From: Sphingosinithalassobacter tenebrarum
GTDB taxonomy: Bacteria; Pseudomonadota; Alphaproteobacteria; Sphingomonadales; Sphingomonadaceae
Length of the DNA stretch: 64,000 nucleotides
Assembly (NCBI RefSeq): GCF_011057975.1
Contig: NZ_CP049109.1
Span: 1,395,001-1,459,000 of the forward strand
Direction of reading: 5' to 3'
A model generated the notes under the pieces. It saw only the letters and a list, made by a program, of their open reading frames with translations, was not told the DNA's origin and ran no database searches. The position numbers were made by a program, and so were the translations under genes. Positions 35,291 through 44,202 of the stretch are shown piece by piece. Each line of letters opens with the position of its first letter. The first letter of the stretch is position 1.

Positions 35291-36449
35291 TCCTCTGCGC
35301 GAGCTTTTCGGCGACCTGGGCTTTGGGCATGCGCTCCCAATGCTCGATTCCGTCGCCCGTGACCAGATGAATGCTGTTTGCTTCTCCGCCCATCACGTCG
35401 CCCGATACATCGTTGGCGACAATCCAGTCCGCGCCCTTGCGAGTCCGTTTTTCGGCGGCATGCTCGACGACGCGCTCGGTTTCGGCAGCAAAGCCGATCA
35501 GCAGGGCGGGGCGGCGCGGGCTTTGGGCCAGCATCGCCAATATGTCGGGATTCTCGCTGAATTCCAGCCGGGGTGCCCCCTCTGCGGTCTTCTTGATCTT
35601 CTGATCAGATGTTTCCACGCGCCAGTCGGCGACGGCGGCGACCATCACTGCAGCATCGGCGGGCAGGGCAGTGGCGACGGCATTGGCCATTTCCTGCGCG
35701 GTTTCGACGTCGACTCGCGTCACGCCCGGCGGCGTGGGCAGCGCTACCGGCCCGGAGACCAGCGTCACTTCCGCGCCCAGGTGTGCCAGCGCCCCGGCAA
35801 TTGCATAGCCCTGCCGTCCCGAAGAGCGATTGGCGATATAGCGGACCGGATCGATCGGTTCGTGGGTCGGCCCGGCAGTGATCAGGATGCGCTTGCCCGC
35901 GAGCCGCTTGCCGGAACCACTCAACCGATCGGTGATCGCCGAAACAATCGCCTCGGGTTCGGCAAGACGCCCGGCGCCATATTCGCCGCAAGCCATCGCG
36001 CCTTCATCCGGCCCGACAAAGCCGACGCCGTCGGCGCGCAGCCGTTCAAGATTGCGCTGCGTTGCGGGATGTTCCCACATACGAACGTTCATCGCGGGCG
36101 CCGCCAGCACGGGCTTGTCGGTCGCGAGCAGCAATGTGGTGGCGAGATCATCCGCCATGCCCGTCGCCATCTTTGCCAGCAGATCGGCGGTGGCCGGCGC
36201 CACGACCACCAGATCGGCTTCGCGGCTGAGCTGGATATGCCCCATCTCCGCCTCGTCCTTCAGATCCCACAGGCTGGTATGGACAGGCGCTTCGGAAAGC
36301 GCCGCCAGCGTCATCGGAGTCACGAAATGCTCGCCGCCCCTGGTCAGGACGCAGCGCACGCCGATCCCTGCCTTGCGGCACAGGCGGATCAGCTCGCACG
36401 CCTTGTAGGCAGCGATACCGCCACCGACGATCAGCAGAATGGACTTCAT
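35274..36449 (-). CDS. coaBC: Bifunctional CoaBC (phosphopantothenoylcysteine synthase/decarboxylase)
   Basis: 391 residues from ATG 36449, overlapping the upstream stop (ATGA). N-terminal flavin decarboxylase (CoaC): LLIVGGGIAAYKACELI, VTPMTLAALS, APATADLLAKMATGMADDLAT, with the PAMNVRMWEHPA motif. C-terminal synthase (CoaB): LITAGPTHEPIDPVRYIANRSSGRQGYAIA and IVANDVSG. It converts 4'-phosphopantothenate with Cys and then decarboxylates the product in CoA synthesis. Longer in-frame ORF upstream lies inside the neighbour and was rejected. Confidence 0.96.
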   Translation of the reverse strand: MKSILLIVGGGIAAYKACELIRLCRKAGIGVRCVLTRGGEHFVTPMTLAALSEAPVHTSLWDLKDEAEMGHIQLSREADLVVVAPATADLLAKMATGMADDLATTLLLATDKPVLAAPAMNVRMWEHPATQRNLERLRADGVGFVGPDEGAMACGEYGAGRLAEPEAIVSAITDRLSGSGKRLAGKRILITAGPTHEPIDPVRYIANRSSGRQGYAIAGALAHLGAEVTLVSGPVALPTPPGVTRVDVETAQEMANAVATALPADAAVMVAAVADWRVETSDQKIKKTAEGAPRLEFSENPDILAMLAQSPRRPALLIGFAAETERVVEHAAEKRTRKGADWIVANDVSGDVMGGEANSIHLVTGDGIEHWERMPKAQVAEKLAQRIADAL

Positions 36450-37558
36450 CGCCGCACTATTTGAACCCGCACGGGCCTTCTGTCGAGCGCGCGCGCGAAA
36501 CAGTCGCGCAGTCCGTCCGGCACGAACACCAGTCCGACGAGCAGCACCGGCGACACCATCAGGCCCCAGTAAAAGGTATCGAGGCGGGCAAAGCCGCTCA
36601 TCAGCACGGCCCAAATGGCGAGCAGCGCCGCCATGCGCAGCGCCGCCGGTTCATCCCAGCAGAACCAGCCGAAAATCGCCAGTGCGACCAGCGGGCCCGC
36701 CAGCCACAACGGCAGCACCTGCAATGCCGTCGCCAGTGTCACCGATTTCACGAACAGGCCGAAACCCTGCATGCCGAGCCAGCCGGGCGAGGTCGGGTCG
36801 AGCGGTCCGGTGACTTGCGCGACGGCCCAGGCATGGGCGCCGACGACCGCCGCGAATATCGCGAGTACGACGCCCCATCCGATTGCCTCGCGGCGTTCTC
36901 CGTCAATCCATGCGGCCAGTGCCATCAGCATGGCGAACAGTGCGGCCGTTTCCCGAATCAACATCGCGGCAAGACCCAGCGCCACGGCCTCGACCCAGCG
37001 GCCGGGGCGGCGCAGCGCCAGCGACAGCGCGATCAGCTGTGCAGCCCAGATTTCATGAAACGCAGCCAGTTCGGTCTGGGTGAATGCGACCATCGATCCG
37101 GCAAGCAGTATGACGATCGCGATCCGCGGAGCCAGCCGCGGCAGTTCGGGCATGATCCGGCCGAGCCAGGCAAATGCAGTGAGGATGGCGACCAGATAGA
37201 GCAGCAATTGCACGGCAAGCGGCGGCAGTGCCGCCTGCACCATCGCCAGCGCAGGGAGGCGGAAGGTGACGAAGGGACGCAGCGGATAGTCGTTGGCACG
37301 AAGGGCCTGCGCCGTGACGTCGTAATAGCCGCCGCCATGCCGTACGCCGGCGACGATCTGATCGTACAACGCAAGATCGGTCGCGGCGCGATCCGCCTGA
37401 TGCGCCGCGGTGATCGCCGGCGGATCGCCGATTCCCGTCGCCGTGAAGCTGAGCAATATCAGCAGGCCAAGCAGTACGAGCACTGCGCGTGCTGGCGTCG
37501 CGCGCAACCGGGCGAAGCGCGAGGGTTCGCGCAGCCAAAAGGGTTCAGCTCCCCTCAC
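36446..37558 (-). CDS. Predicted multi-pass membrane protein of unknown function
   Basis: 370 residues from GTG 37558, which overlaps the ubiB stop (GTGA); its stop overlaps the coaBC ATG. About ten hydrophobic segments are visible, starting ARAVLVLLGLLILLSF. A loop with GGGYYDVTAQALRANDYPLRP recalls the first luminal/periplasmic loop of GT-C-type glycosyltransferases, but no definite catalytic Asp pattern was found. Placement between ubiB and coaBC is operon-like, without a functional clue. Confidence 0.72.
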   Translation of the reverse strand: MRGAEPFWLREPSRFARLRATPARAVLVLLGLLILLSFTATGIGDPPAITAAHQADRAATDLALYDQIVAGVRHGGGYYDVTAQALRANDYPLRPFVTFRLPALAMVQAALPPLAVQLLLYLVAILTAFAWLGRIMPELPRLAPRIAIVILLAGSMVAFTQTELAAFHEIWAAQLIALSLALRRPGRWVEAVALGLAAMLIRETAALFAMLMALAAWIDGERREAIGWGVVLAIFAAVVGAHAWAVAQVTGPLDPTSPGWLGMQGFGLFVKSVTLATALQVLPLWLAGPLVALAIFGWFCWDEPAALRMAALLAIWAVLMSGFARLDTFYWGLMVSPVLLVGLVFVPDGLRDCFARALDRRPVRVQIVRR

Positions 37559-39087
37559 TGGAACAGCAACAAGGTCACTGCGGCACCGGCCGCGCCCGAA
37601 AGAACCGCGACGATGATGTACCGAAGGCCGCCGATCCGCACGCGCTCGATTTCGCGCAGCGGCGGGGCAGGGGGAGCGCCGCCGGGTGTCGGGAAGTGCC
37701 GTTCGATATTGCGGACGAGCTGGGGCAGCCGCGAAAGCGTTCGGAAATCCTCGATCAGCTGGTCGGCGATGGCGGCTTCCGGGCCAAGCTCGGTGCGAAT
37801 CCATTCGCGCACGAACGGAGCGGCGGTGTCCCACAGATTGATGTCTGGATCGAGCGCGGTCGCCACGCCCTCCACCATCACCATTGTCTTTTGCAGCAGC
37901 AGCAGGTGCGGCTGCGTCTGCATGTCGAAATCGCGCGTGATGTTGAACAGGCTGTCCAGCATCATGCCGATCGACATGTCCTTGACCGGTAGCCCGCGCA
38001 TCGGCTCGCCAACGGCGCGCAGCGCGGTGGCGAATTCGGCGACATTGTGATGCGCCGGCACATAGCCCGCCTCGAAATGGATCTCGGCGACGCGGCGATA
38101 GTTGCCGGTGATCAGGCCGTAGAGGATTTCGGCGAGCCATACACGCGCGCGCCGGTCGATGCGGCCCATGATGCCGAAATCGATCGCGGCGATTCGCCCG
38201 TCGGCCAGCGCGAACAGATTGCCCTGATGCATGTCGGCGTGGAAAAAGCCTTCGGCGATCGCCTGGCGCAGGAACGCGCGGACCAGCTTTTCGGCGAGCG
38301 CGGAAACATCATGGCCTGCGGCGATCAGCGCATCGCGGTTCGACAGCTTGATCCCGTCGATCCATTCGAGGGTCAATACCTTGCCGGTCGAGCGCTGCCA
38401 GTCGATCGCCGGTACCATGAAATCGGGTTCGGCCTGCATCCCCTCTGCGAGTTCGGATGCCGAGGCGCCTTCGCGGCGCAGGTCGAGCTCGCGCATCGTC
38501 CAGCGTTTGAACGTATCGATTACCAGCCGGGGGCGCAGCCGCGCCGCTTCGCCGCCCATCGATTCGACTTGTGCGGCAGCCCATTCATAGGTGTCGATCG
38601 CACGGAAGAAGTCGGTTTCGATTCCGGGGCGCAAGACCTTCACCGCGACCTGGCGGCCGTCGGTGGTAACGGCGCGGTGGACCTGCGCGATCGAGGCGGC
38701 GCCGATCGGTACTTCCTCGATTTCGGAAAACAGCTCTTCGGGCGGTCGGCCGAAACTGTCGACCATCTGCTCGCGGATCGCGGCATAGGGGAGCGGCGGC
38801 AGCGCGTCCTGCAGCCGCAGCAGGTCCTTCGCGGCGGTTTCGCCGATCAGATCGGGGCGCGTCGCCAGTGTCTGGCCGAGCTTGATTGCGGCCGGACCGA
38901 TCGCCTGGAATGCGTCGGCATAGGCCGGTGCCTTGGGCACGCGCGCGCCGAACCGGGCGAGCCGAGCGATACGGCGGACGGGCCTGGGGGTGTTGGGATC
39001 GCGCTCGATCCCGCGCAGCGCGCCGTGGCGCGCCAGCGTGCGGCCCCATTTGAGGAGCCGCCAGAGATGGACGCTGGGGTGAGTCAT
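37555..39087 (-). CDS. ubiB: UbiB ubiquinone biosynthesis atypical kinase/ATPase
   Basis: 510 residues. ABC1/ADCK marks: the KxGQ-like AIKLGQTLATRPDL, AAASIAQ-type VPIGAASIAQVHRA, VAVKVLRPG, EGFFHADMHQGNLF and IDFGIMG. Two C-terminal hydrophobic stretches (YIIVAVLSGAAGAAVTLLLF) anchor it in the membrane. It supports ubiquinone biosynthesis. It lies 48 nt after the ubiE stop and is followed by a GTGA-coupled gene. Confidence 0.95.
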   Translation of the reverse strand: MTHPSVHLWRLLKWGRTLARHGALRGIERDPNTPRPVRRIARLARFGARVPKAPAYADAFQAIGPAAIKLGQTLATRPDLIGETAAKDLLRLQDALPPLPYAAIREQMVDSFGRPPEELFSEIEEVPIGAASIAQVHRAVTTDGRQVAVKVLRPGIETDFFRAIDTYEWAAAQVESMGGEAARLRPRLVIDTFKRWTMRELDLRREGASASELAEGMQAEPDFMVPAIDWQRSTGKVLTLEWIDGIKLSNRDALIAAGHDVSALAEKLVRAFLRQAIAEGFFHADMHQGNLFALADGRIAAIDFGIMGRIDRRARVWLAEILYGLITGNYRRVAEIHFEAGYVPAHHNVAEFATALRAVGEPMRGLPVKDMSIGMMLDSLFNITRDFDMQTQPHLLLLQKTMVMVEGVATALDPDINLWDTAAPFVREWIRTELGPEAAIADQLIEDFRTLSRLPQLVRNIERHFPTPGGAPPAPPLREIERVRIGGLRYIIVAVLSGAAGAAVTLLLFQ

Positions 39088-39135
39088 CCGGTCACCGCTC
39101 CCACAGTCGGGAGGGGAGAAGGTTGCTCGCCATCC

Positions 39136-39867
39136 TCAGATCTTCCAGCCGCTGTGAATCGCGACCAGCCCGCCGAGCATCGGTTCGACTTTGGTCCGCA
39201 CGAATCCGGCCTCGCCGATCATCTTCTCGAAGCTCGGCATGTCCGGGAAGCGGCGGATCGATTCGATCAGATAGCGATAGCTGTCGGCATCCTGCGCCAG
39301 CAGCTTGCCGAGCTGCGGTACCAGCTTGTGCGAATAGGCGTCGTAGACATCGGCGAAGCCGGGCCATTGCGTGGTCGAGAATTCCAGCACGAAGAACCGC
39401 CCGCCGCGCTTGAGCACCCGATGCGCCTCGCGCAGCGCCTTCGGAATGTCCGTCACGTTTCGAATGCCGAAGGCGATGGTGTAGGCGTCGAAGAACTTGT
39501 CGGGGAATTGCAGTTCCTCGGCATTGGCTTCGGTCCACACCATTCCGTCGAGCCCGCGTTTGGCGGCGCGCTCCATGCCGACTTCGAGCATTTCGGGATT
39601 GATGTCGGCGACGGTGATCGCCGCGCCCGAGGGGGCCATGCGAAAGGCGATGTCGCCGGTGCCGCCGGCCATGTCGAGAATATGCTCGCCGGCGCGCGGC
39701 TTTACCCGGCGGACGAACACGTCTTTCCATATCCGGTGCAGCCCGCCCGACATGGCGTCGTTCATCAGGTCGTATTTGCTAGCCACGTTGGAGAAGACCT
39801 CGCCGACGCGGCGTGTCTTCTCGTCGGGGTCTACGTCCTGATATCCGAAGGAAACGGTGTCGGTCAT
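39136..39867 (-). CDS. ubiE: Ubiquinone/menaquinone biosynthesis C-methyltransferase
   Basis: 243 residues from ATG 39867. UbiE marks: VFSNVASKYDLMNDAMSGG, the SAM site HILDMAGGTGDIAF, ADINPEML, AFGIRNVTD, LKRGGRFFVLEFS and the C-terminal GGLVAIHSGWK. It methylates the quinone ring precursor. Divergent from mutM over 83 nt, so the promoter of the whole minus-strand run is probably there. Confidence 0.97.
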   Translation of the reverse strand: MTDTVSFGYQDVDPDEKTRRVGEVFSNVASKYDLMNDAMSGGLHRIWKDVFVRRVKPRAGEHILDMAGGTGDIAFRMAPSGAAITVADINPEMLEVGMERAAKRGLDGMVWTEANAEELQFPDKFFDAYTIAFGIRNVTDIPKALREAHRVLKRGGRFFVLEFSTTQWPGFADVYDAYSHKLVPQLGKLLAQDADSYRYLIESIRRFPDMPSFEKMIGEAGFVRTKVEPMLGGLVAIHSGWKI

Positions 39868-39950
39868 GTGGCACTCGGTGTTGGAAGGCAGACGGCTCGC
39901 TCTAGCCATAGCTTGCGGCCTCGGCAAACCCCGCCTAGCGCAATCCTTCC

Positions 39951-40760
39951 ATGCCCGAGCTTCCCGAAGTCGAAACGACCGTTCGTGGTCTTGCCCCCGT
40001 ACTGGAAGGGCAGGTGATCGAGCGGCTGATCCTGCGCCGTGCCGATCTGCGCCGTCCGTTCCCCGCCGATCTCGGCCAGCGGCTGACCGGGGCGCGCGTG
40101 ACGTCGCTGGGGCGGCGGGCCAAATACGGCCTTGTCCACACCGATCGCGGCGAGACGATGGTCTTTCACCTCGGCATGTCGGGCCGGTGGCGAATTGATC
40201 CCGACGAGACGCTGGCGCACGATCATCTGCTGATCGAAACGGCGCGCCACCGGTTGGCGCTCAACGATCCACGCCGGTTCGGATCGGTCGATCTGGTTCC
40301 CACCGACGATCTGGCCGCATGGCCGCCCTTCGCCGCGATGGGCCCCGAACCGCTCGGCCCCGATTTCACCGCAGCGCATCTGGCGCGAATGTTCGCCGGG
40401 CGAATCGCACCGGTGAAGGCGCTGCTGCTCGACCAGCGAATCGTCGCCGGCCTCGGCAACATCTATGTGTGCGAGGCGCTCCATCTTTCGGGCATCGCGC
40501 CGAATCGCGCGGCAGGACGAATTTCAGCGGCACGGCTTCAGCGATTGGTCGATGCCGTGCGCGACGTGCTGCTTGCCGCGATCGCGGCCGGAGGCTCCAC
40601 CCTGCGCGATTATGCGCGGCCCGACGGCGAACTCGGCTATTTCGCCAAGCAATGGCGCGTCTATGGTCGCGAAGGCGAAGAATGCGTCTGCGGCGCCACT
40701 GTCCGGCGGCGTGTCGATGCCGGGCGATCGACCTTCTGGTGTGCCAAATGCCAGCGATGA
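39951..40760 (+). CDS. mutM: Formamidopyrimidine-DNA glycosylase
   Basis: 269 residues. The catalytic N-terminus PELPEVETTVRGL, the helix-two-turn-helix region (LLLDQRIVAGLGNIYVCEAL), the conserved YGREGEECVCGATV and the zinc finger ending in WCAKCQR are intact. It removes oxidised purines such as 8-oxoguanine and cleaves the strand. Usual family length. Start ATG 39951 encodes the essential Pro2. Confidence 0.97.
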   Translation: MPELPEVETTVRGLAPVLEGQVIERLILRRADLRRPFPADLGQRLTGARVTSLGRRAKYGLVHTDRGETMVFHLGMSGRWRIDPDETLAHDHLLIETARHRLALNDPRRFGSVDLVPTDDLAAWPPFAAMGPEPLGPDFTAAHLARMFAGRIAPVKALLLDQRIVAGLGNIYVCEALHLSGIAPNRAAGRISAARLQRLVDAVRDVLLAAIAAGGSTLRDYARPDGELGYFAKQWRVYGREGEECVCGATVRRRVDAGRSTFWCAKCQR

Positions 40761-40763
40761 CGG

Positions 40764-40791
40764 TTGACCGAATCCCCGACAACCGTTAAGG
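40764..40791 (+). promoter_or_regulatory. Likely rpsT promoter
   Basis: TTGACC (40764-40769) and TTAAGG/TAAGGG (40786-40792) are spaced 16-17 nt apart, 70 nt before ATG 40859. A GAGGA (40850-40854) ribosome site follows. Visual match only. Confidence 0.45.
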
Positions 40792-40858
40792 GGCGCCCTT
40801 TCCCGGACGTGAGGCTCTGTTTCGCGTCCATCCCGCTTAGCAGAATTTCGAGGACGGC

Positions 40859-41122
40859 ATGGCGAATACGCCACAGGCGAAGAAGCGTATCCGGCGCAAC
40901 GCGCGTCGCGCAGACATCAACGGCTCGCGTGTGAGCCGCATTCGGACCTATGTGAAAAAGGTCGAAACCGCGCTCGCTTCGGGCGACAAGGAAGCGGCCG
41001 CCGCCGCGCTGCGCGAAGTACAGCCCGAGCTGGCGCGCGGCGTCGCCAAGGGCGTGATGCACAAGAACACTGCCGCGCGGAAGTTTTCGCGCCTCAACAA
41101 ACGGCTCGTCGCGCTCGGCTGA
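40859..41122 (+). CDS. rpsT: 30S ribosomal protein S20
   Basis: 87 residues, Lys/Arg/Ala-rich: [20 protein letters not shown], then [15 protein letters not shown], and a C-terminal [16 protein letters not shown]. Family length and composition are exact for S20, an early-binding protein of the small subunit. It has a promoter-like site upstream and a strong terminator downstream, so it is a single-gene transcript. Confidence 0.97.
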   Translation: MANTPQAKKRIRRNARRADINGSRVSRIRTYVKKVETALASGDKEAAAAALREVQPELARGVAKGVMHKNTAARKFSRLNKRLVALG

Positions 41123-41156
41123 GCGCAACGGCTGTTTGTCAGTTCAGCGGGATAGG

Positions 41157-41186
41157 CCCGTCGGAGATTTCTCCGGCGGGTTTTTT
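41157..41186 (+). terminator. Rho-independent terminator of rpsT
   Basis: CCCGTCGGAG (41157-41166) pairs with CTCCGGCGGG (41171-41180) across ATTT, with one G-U pair, followed by six T (41181-41186). Confidence 0.92.
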
Positions 41187-41558
41187 GCTGCGCTGCGGCG
41201 GTCATTACGCTTTCATTACGTTTCGGTGAAAATGGACAGGATGTACCGCGAGTCGCGTATTCCCGATTCGAGACAAATGCCGAAAAACATAGTTATATCA
41301 GCCTATTATAAAAAAGTTTGACGGGATTCCGCCGTTCGGAACGAGTCAACACTACTTATTTCAGTTTCTTGACAAGGCGCCTCTTGCCCGACTCAGAAAT
41401 CGCTTCCTAAAAGGTTAGTCCCGGTACGGCGAACTGCCTCCGGGGCCAAGCAAAGCATCGTTCCAGCGCGGAGTGTGATTCCGGCTGCGGGGGATCTTTG
41501 CGTGTGAAATCTTGCGCGGAAACTCTTGGGAATCCGCGGGAACTGGGGGTGCTGCTTA
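41187..41558. other. dnaA upstream region
   Basis: 372 nt without a gene. An AT-rich patch at about 41275-41330 contains TTATATCAGCCTATTATAAA. A TTGACA lies at 41369-41374, without a convincing -10 box. I saw no TTATCCACA-type DnaA box cluster, so no origin is called here. It is the likely dnaA control region. Confidence 0.5.
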
Positions 41559-42932
41559 GTGACGCAGGCGCGGATCTTGGAAACCGGAAACGGCGATGCG
41601 GTGGCGAACGCCTGGGGCCATGTGCGCGGCAATCTGCGGCGCTCGGCCGGCCAGCGGCTGTTCGACCAGTGGCTGAAGCCGGTTGAGCTGATCCGCGAGA
41701 GCAGCGAGGCGGAGATTCGCCTCGGGCTTCCGTCCGACTTCATGGCGCAATGGGTCCGCAATCACTATGCCGAGCGGCTTCTGCTCGAATTCCGCGCGGT
41801 GCTGCCCTCGGTCGAGACGGTGTGCATCGAAACCGTGTCGAACACCCTGCCAGCGCAGCGCGTGCTTCACGCTGGCGACAATGACACGCGCCCGCCCGCG
41901 GGCGGCGAAAGCTCGACCTTCGATCCGCGCTTCGTCTTCGATCGCTTCGTTGTCGATGCGTCGAATCGAGTCGCGTTCAACGCCGCGCGCAAGCTGGCCG
42001 AGCCGGGCGTGCCGCAGTTCAGCCCGTTGTTTCTCCACAGCGCGACCGGGCAGGGCAAGACGCATCTGATGCACGCCATCGGCCAGGCCTTTCTCGAATC
42101 CAATCCGCGAGCGACGGCAATCTATATGCCCGCCGAACGCTTCATGTTCGAATTCGTCCGCGCGCTGAAGGCAAAGGATACGATCGCGTTCAAGGCGCGG
42201 CTGCGCGGCGCGGACCTGCTGATGATCGACGACTTGCAGTTCATCGGCGGCAAGGACGTGACGCAGGAAGAGTTTTTTCACACGGTCAACGAGTTCATGG
42301 GCGCGGGCAAGCGGCTGGTGATCGCCGCCGATCGCGCACCGCAGGCGCTCGAGGGGTTCGTACCGCAACTCGCCGGTCGCTTGGGATCGGGGCTGGTCGC
42401 CGATATCCGCCCCCCCGAACTCGAGCTGCGCCGCGCCATCCTGCAGCGCAAGCTGGACGAGATGCCCGACGTCGCGGTTCCCGAGGACGTGATCGAGCTG
42501 CTCGCCGCGCGGATCACCAGCAACGTTCGTGAACTGGAAGGCGCGCTCAATCGCCTCGTCGCCTATGCGCAGCTCAACGGTGAAGCGATCACGATCGATT
42601 TCGCGGTGCAGACGCTGGGCGAAGTGCTGCGCCATGTGCAGCGCCGCATCACGATCGACGAGATCCAGCGCGCGGTTTCGGCGCATTTCGATCTGAAGCA
42701 GCTCGATCTGATTTCGGAACGACGCGCGGTCGCGATCGCCCGTCCGCGTCAGATCGCCATGTATCTGGCGAAGCGGCTGACGACTCGCTCGCTGCCCGAA
42801 ATCGGGCGCAAGTTCGGCAATCGCGACCATTCAACGGTGATCCATGCCGTCCGCCGGATCGAGGATCTGCGCGGCAAGGACGGTGAAATCGACGGCGCGG
42901 TGCGCACGTTGATGCGTAAACTGGAAGGCTGA
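41559..42932 (+). CDS. dnaA: Chromosomal replication initiator protein DnaA
   Basis: 457 residues from GTG 41559, behind GGGGG at 41545-41549; an earlier TTG at 41526 is less likely. N-terminal domain I, then domain III with Walker A SATGQGKTHLMHA (about residue 161), Walker B LLMIDDLQFIGGKD and NVRELEGALNRL. Domain IV has RPRQIAMYLAKRLT and the DnaA signature FGNRDHSTVIHAVRRI. It opens the replication origin. Domain II is short. Downstream lies a long inverted repeat and a terminator. Confidence 0.97.
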   Translation: MTQARILETGNGDAVANAWGHVRGNLRRSAGQRLFDQWLKPVELIRESSEAEIRLGLPSDFMAQWVRNHYAERLLLEFRAVLPSVETVCIETVSNTLPAQRVLHAGDNDTRPPAGGESSTFDPRFVFDRFVVDASNRVAFNAARKLAEPGVPQFSPLFLHSATGQGKTHLMHAIGQAFLESNPRATAIYMPAERFMFEFVRALKAKDTIAFKARLRGADLLMIDDLQFIGGKDVTQEEFFHTVNEFMGAGKRLVIAADRAPQALEGFVPQLAGRLGSGLVADIRPPELELRRAILQRKLDEMPDVAVPEDVIELLAARITSNVRELEGALNRLVAYAQLNGEAITIDFAVQTLGEVLRHVQRRITIDEIQRAVSAHFDLKQLDLISERRAVAIARPRQIAMYLAKRLTTRSLPEIGRKFGNRDHSTVIHAVRRIEDLRGKDGEIDGAVRTLMRKLEG

Positions 42933-42998
42933 GCTTCGCCTTCCGACAGGTGTGAGTAGGCGTATGCGTTTCGCTCCGCGATCCTGTGGGTCGCGGGG

Positions 42999-43093
42999 CG
43001 GGGGTGAGCGGCGTAGCGGCGACCCGCCTCTGCGCACCATACCCCGGAAGCGCTGCGGAGGCACCCGACCCCCGCCGTTGCCGCTCACCCCCG
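42999..43093. repeat. Perfect 14-bp inverted repeat downstream of dnaA
   Basis: CGGGGGTGAGCGGC (42999-43012) and GCCGCTCACCCCCG (43080-43093) are exact reverse complements with a 67-nt spacer. The spacer has further G-rich and C-rich stretches, so several pairings are possible. It could form an RNA hairpin past dnaA or be a mobile palindrome. Confidence 0.8.
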
Positions 43094-43153
43094 TTTCCGG
43101 GCGGGATTTCCGGTTGTTCAAAGAGCAGCGGTCAGGCTGGCAGATTGCGGCCG

Positions 43154-43170
43154 TGTAGGACAGCGATTTC
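43154..43170 (+). repeat. 17-bp repeat copy A (dnaA-trpS gap)
   Basis: TGTAGGACAGCGATTTC; an identical copy with the same orientation is at 44541-44557, on the other side of trpS. Both are preceded by GCCG and followed by CAG within a few bases. Confidence 0.75.
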
Positions 43171-43175
43171 CAGTT

Positions 43176-43208
43176 CCTCCCCCGAGACAAGCTCGGGGAG
43201 GATTTTTT
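43176..43208 (+). terminator. Terminator at the end of the dnaA transcript
   Basis: CCTCCCCCGAG (43176-43186) pairs with CTCGGGGAGG (43192-43201), with one bulged C, then A and six T. The T run belongs to the plus strand, so it would stop transcription from the dnaA direction before the convergent trpS stop. Confidence 0.8.
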
Positions 43209-44202
43209 ATACCTGCAATCCCACGGCCTTCTGCGCGGCCTTCAGCGTCGGTTCGGCCAGTGCCTGGGCGCGTCCGGCGCCCTTCGCCAGATTGGCCTGC
43301 ACCGCCGCGCGATCGTCGAGCAATTGCGTCAGCCGGTCGCGAATCGGGCCGAGCACCGACACCGCCAGATCGGCGAGCGCCGGCTTGAACGCGCCGAAAC
43401 CCTGTCCCGCGAACTCGCTCAGCACGCCCTGCGGATCGCGATCGGCCAGCGCGGCATAGATCGTCACCAGATTCTTCGCCTCGGGCCGCTCGGCGAGATC
43501 GTCGAGCTTTTCGGGCAAGGGCTCGGGATCGGTCCGCGCCTTGCGAAGCTTCTGGGCGATGGTGTCGTCGTCATCGATCAGATTGATCCGGCTCATATCC
43601 GAGGGATCGGATTTGCTCATCTTCGCCTGCCCGTCGCGCAGCGACATGATGCGCGGCGCCGCCTTCGAAATCAGCGGGTCGGGCAGCGGAAACAGCTCGG
43701 TCTCGAAATCGGTGTTGAACTTGGTCGCGATGTCGCGCGCAAGCTCGAGATGCTGTTTCTGATCCTCGCCGACGGGGACATGCGTCGCCTGATAGACGAG
43801 CACGTCGGCGGCCTGCAGCACCGGATAGGTGAACAGGCCGACGCTGGCGCCTTCGCGGTTCTTGCCCGCCTTGTCCTTCCACTGCGTCATGCGGTTCAGC
43901 CAGCCCATCCGCGCAGTGCCCTGGAGAATCCAGCACAGCTCGGCATGAGCGGGCACGCGCGCCTGATTGAACAGGATCGCGCGATCGTCGATCCCCGCCG
44001 CCATCAGCGTGGCGGCCATTTCGACCGTCGAATTGGCAAGCTCTGCCGGGCTGACATTGCCGGTCAATGCATGGAGATCGGCGAGGAAGAACAGGCACTC
44101 ACCCTGATCCTGCATCGCCACCCATTGCTTGATGGCGCCCAGATAGTTGCCGAGGTGGAGATTGCCGGTGGTCTGAATGCCGGAAACGACGCGCATATTC
44201 AT
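43207..44202 (-). CDS. trpS: Tryptophanyl-tRNA synthetase
   Basis: 331 residues. Class I synthetase motifs: the HIGH-like GNLHLGNYLGAIKQW and the KMSKS motif in DGQAKMSKSDPSDMS. The segment YPVLQAADVLVYQATHVPVGEDQKQHLELARDIA is TrpRS-specific. It charges tRNA-Trp. ATG 44202 and ATG 44196 are both possible starts. The stop overlaps the end of a plus-strand terminator. Confidence 0.97.
   Translation of the reverse strand: MNMRVVSGIQTTGNLHLGNYLGAIKQWVAMQDQGECLFFLADLHALTGNVSPAELANSTVEMAATLMAAGIDDRAILFNQARVPAHAELCWILQGTARMGWLNRMTQWKDKAGKNREGASVGLFTYPVLQAADVLVYQATHVPVGEDQKQHLELARDIATKFNTDFETELFPLPDPLISKAAPRIMSLRDGQAKMSKSDPSDMSRINLIDDDDTIAQKLRKARTDPEPLPEKLDDLAERPEAKNLVTIYAALADRDPQGVLSEFAGQGFGAFKPALADLAVSVLGPIRDRLTQLLDDRAAVQANLAKGAGRAQALAEPTLKAAQKAVGLQV

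Noticed and set aside
41187..41558. Possible replication origin beside dnaA
   Set aside because: No cluster of TTATCCACA-type boxes was visible; in many alphaproteobacteria the origin is not next to dnaA.
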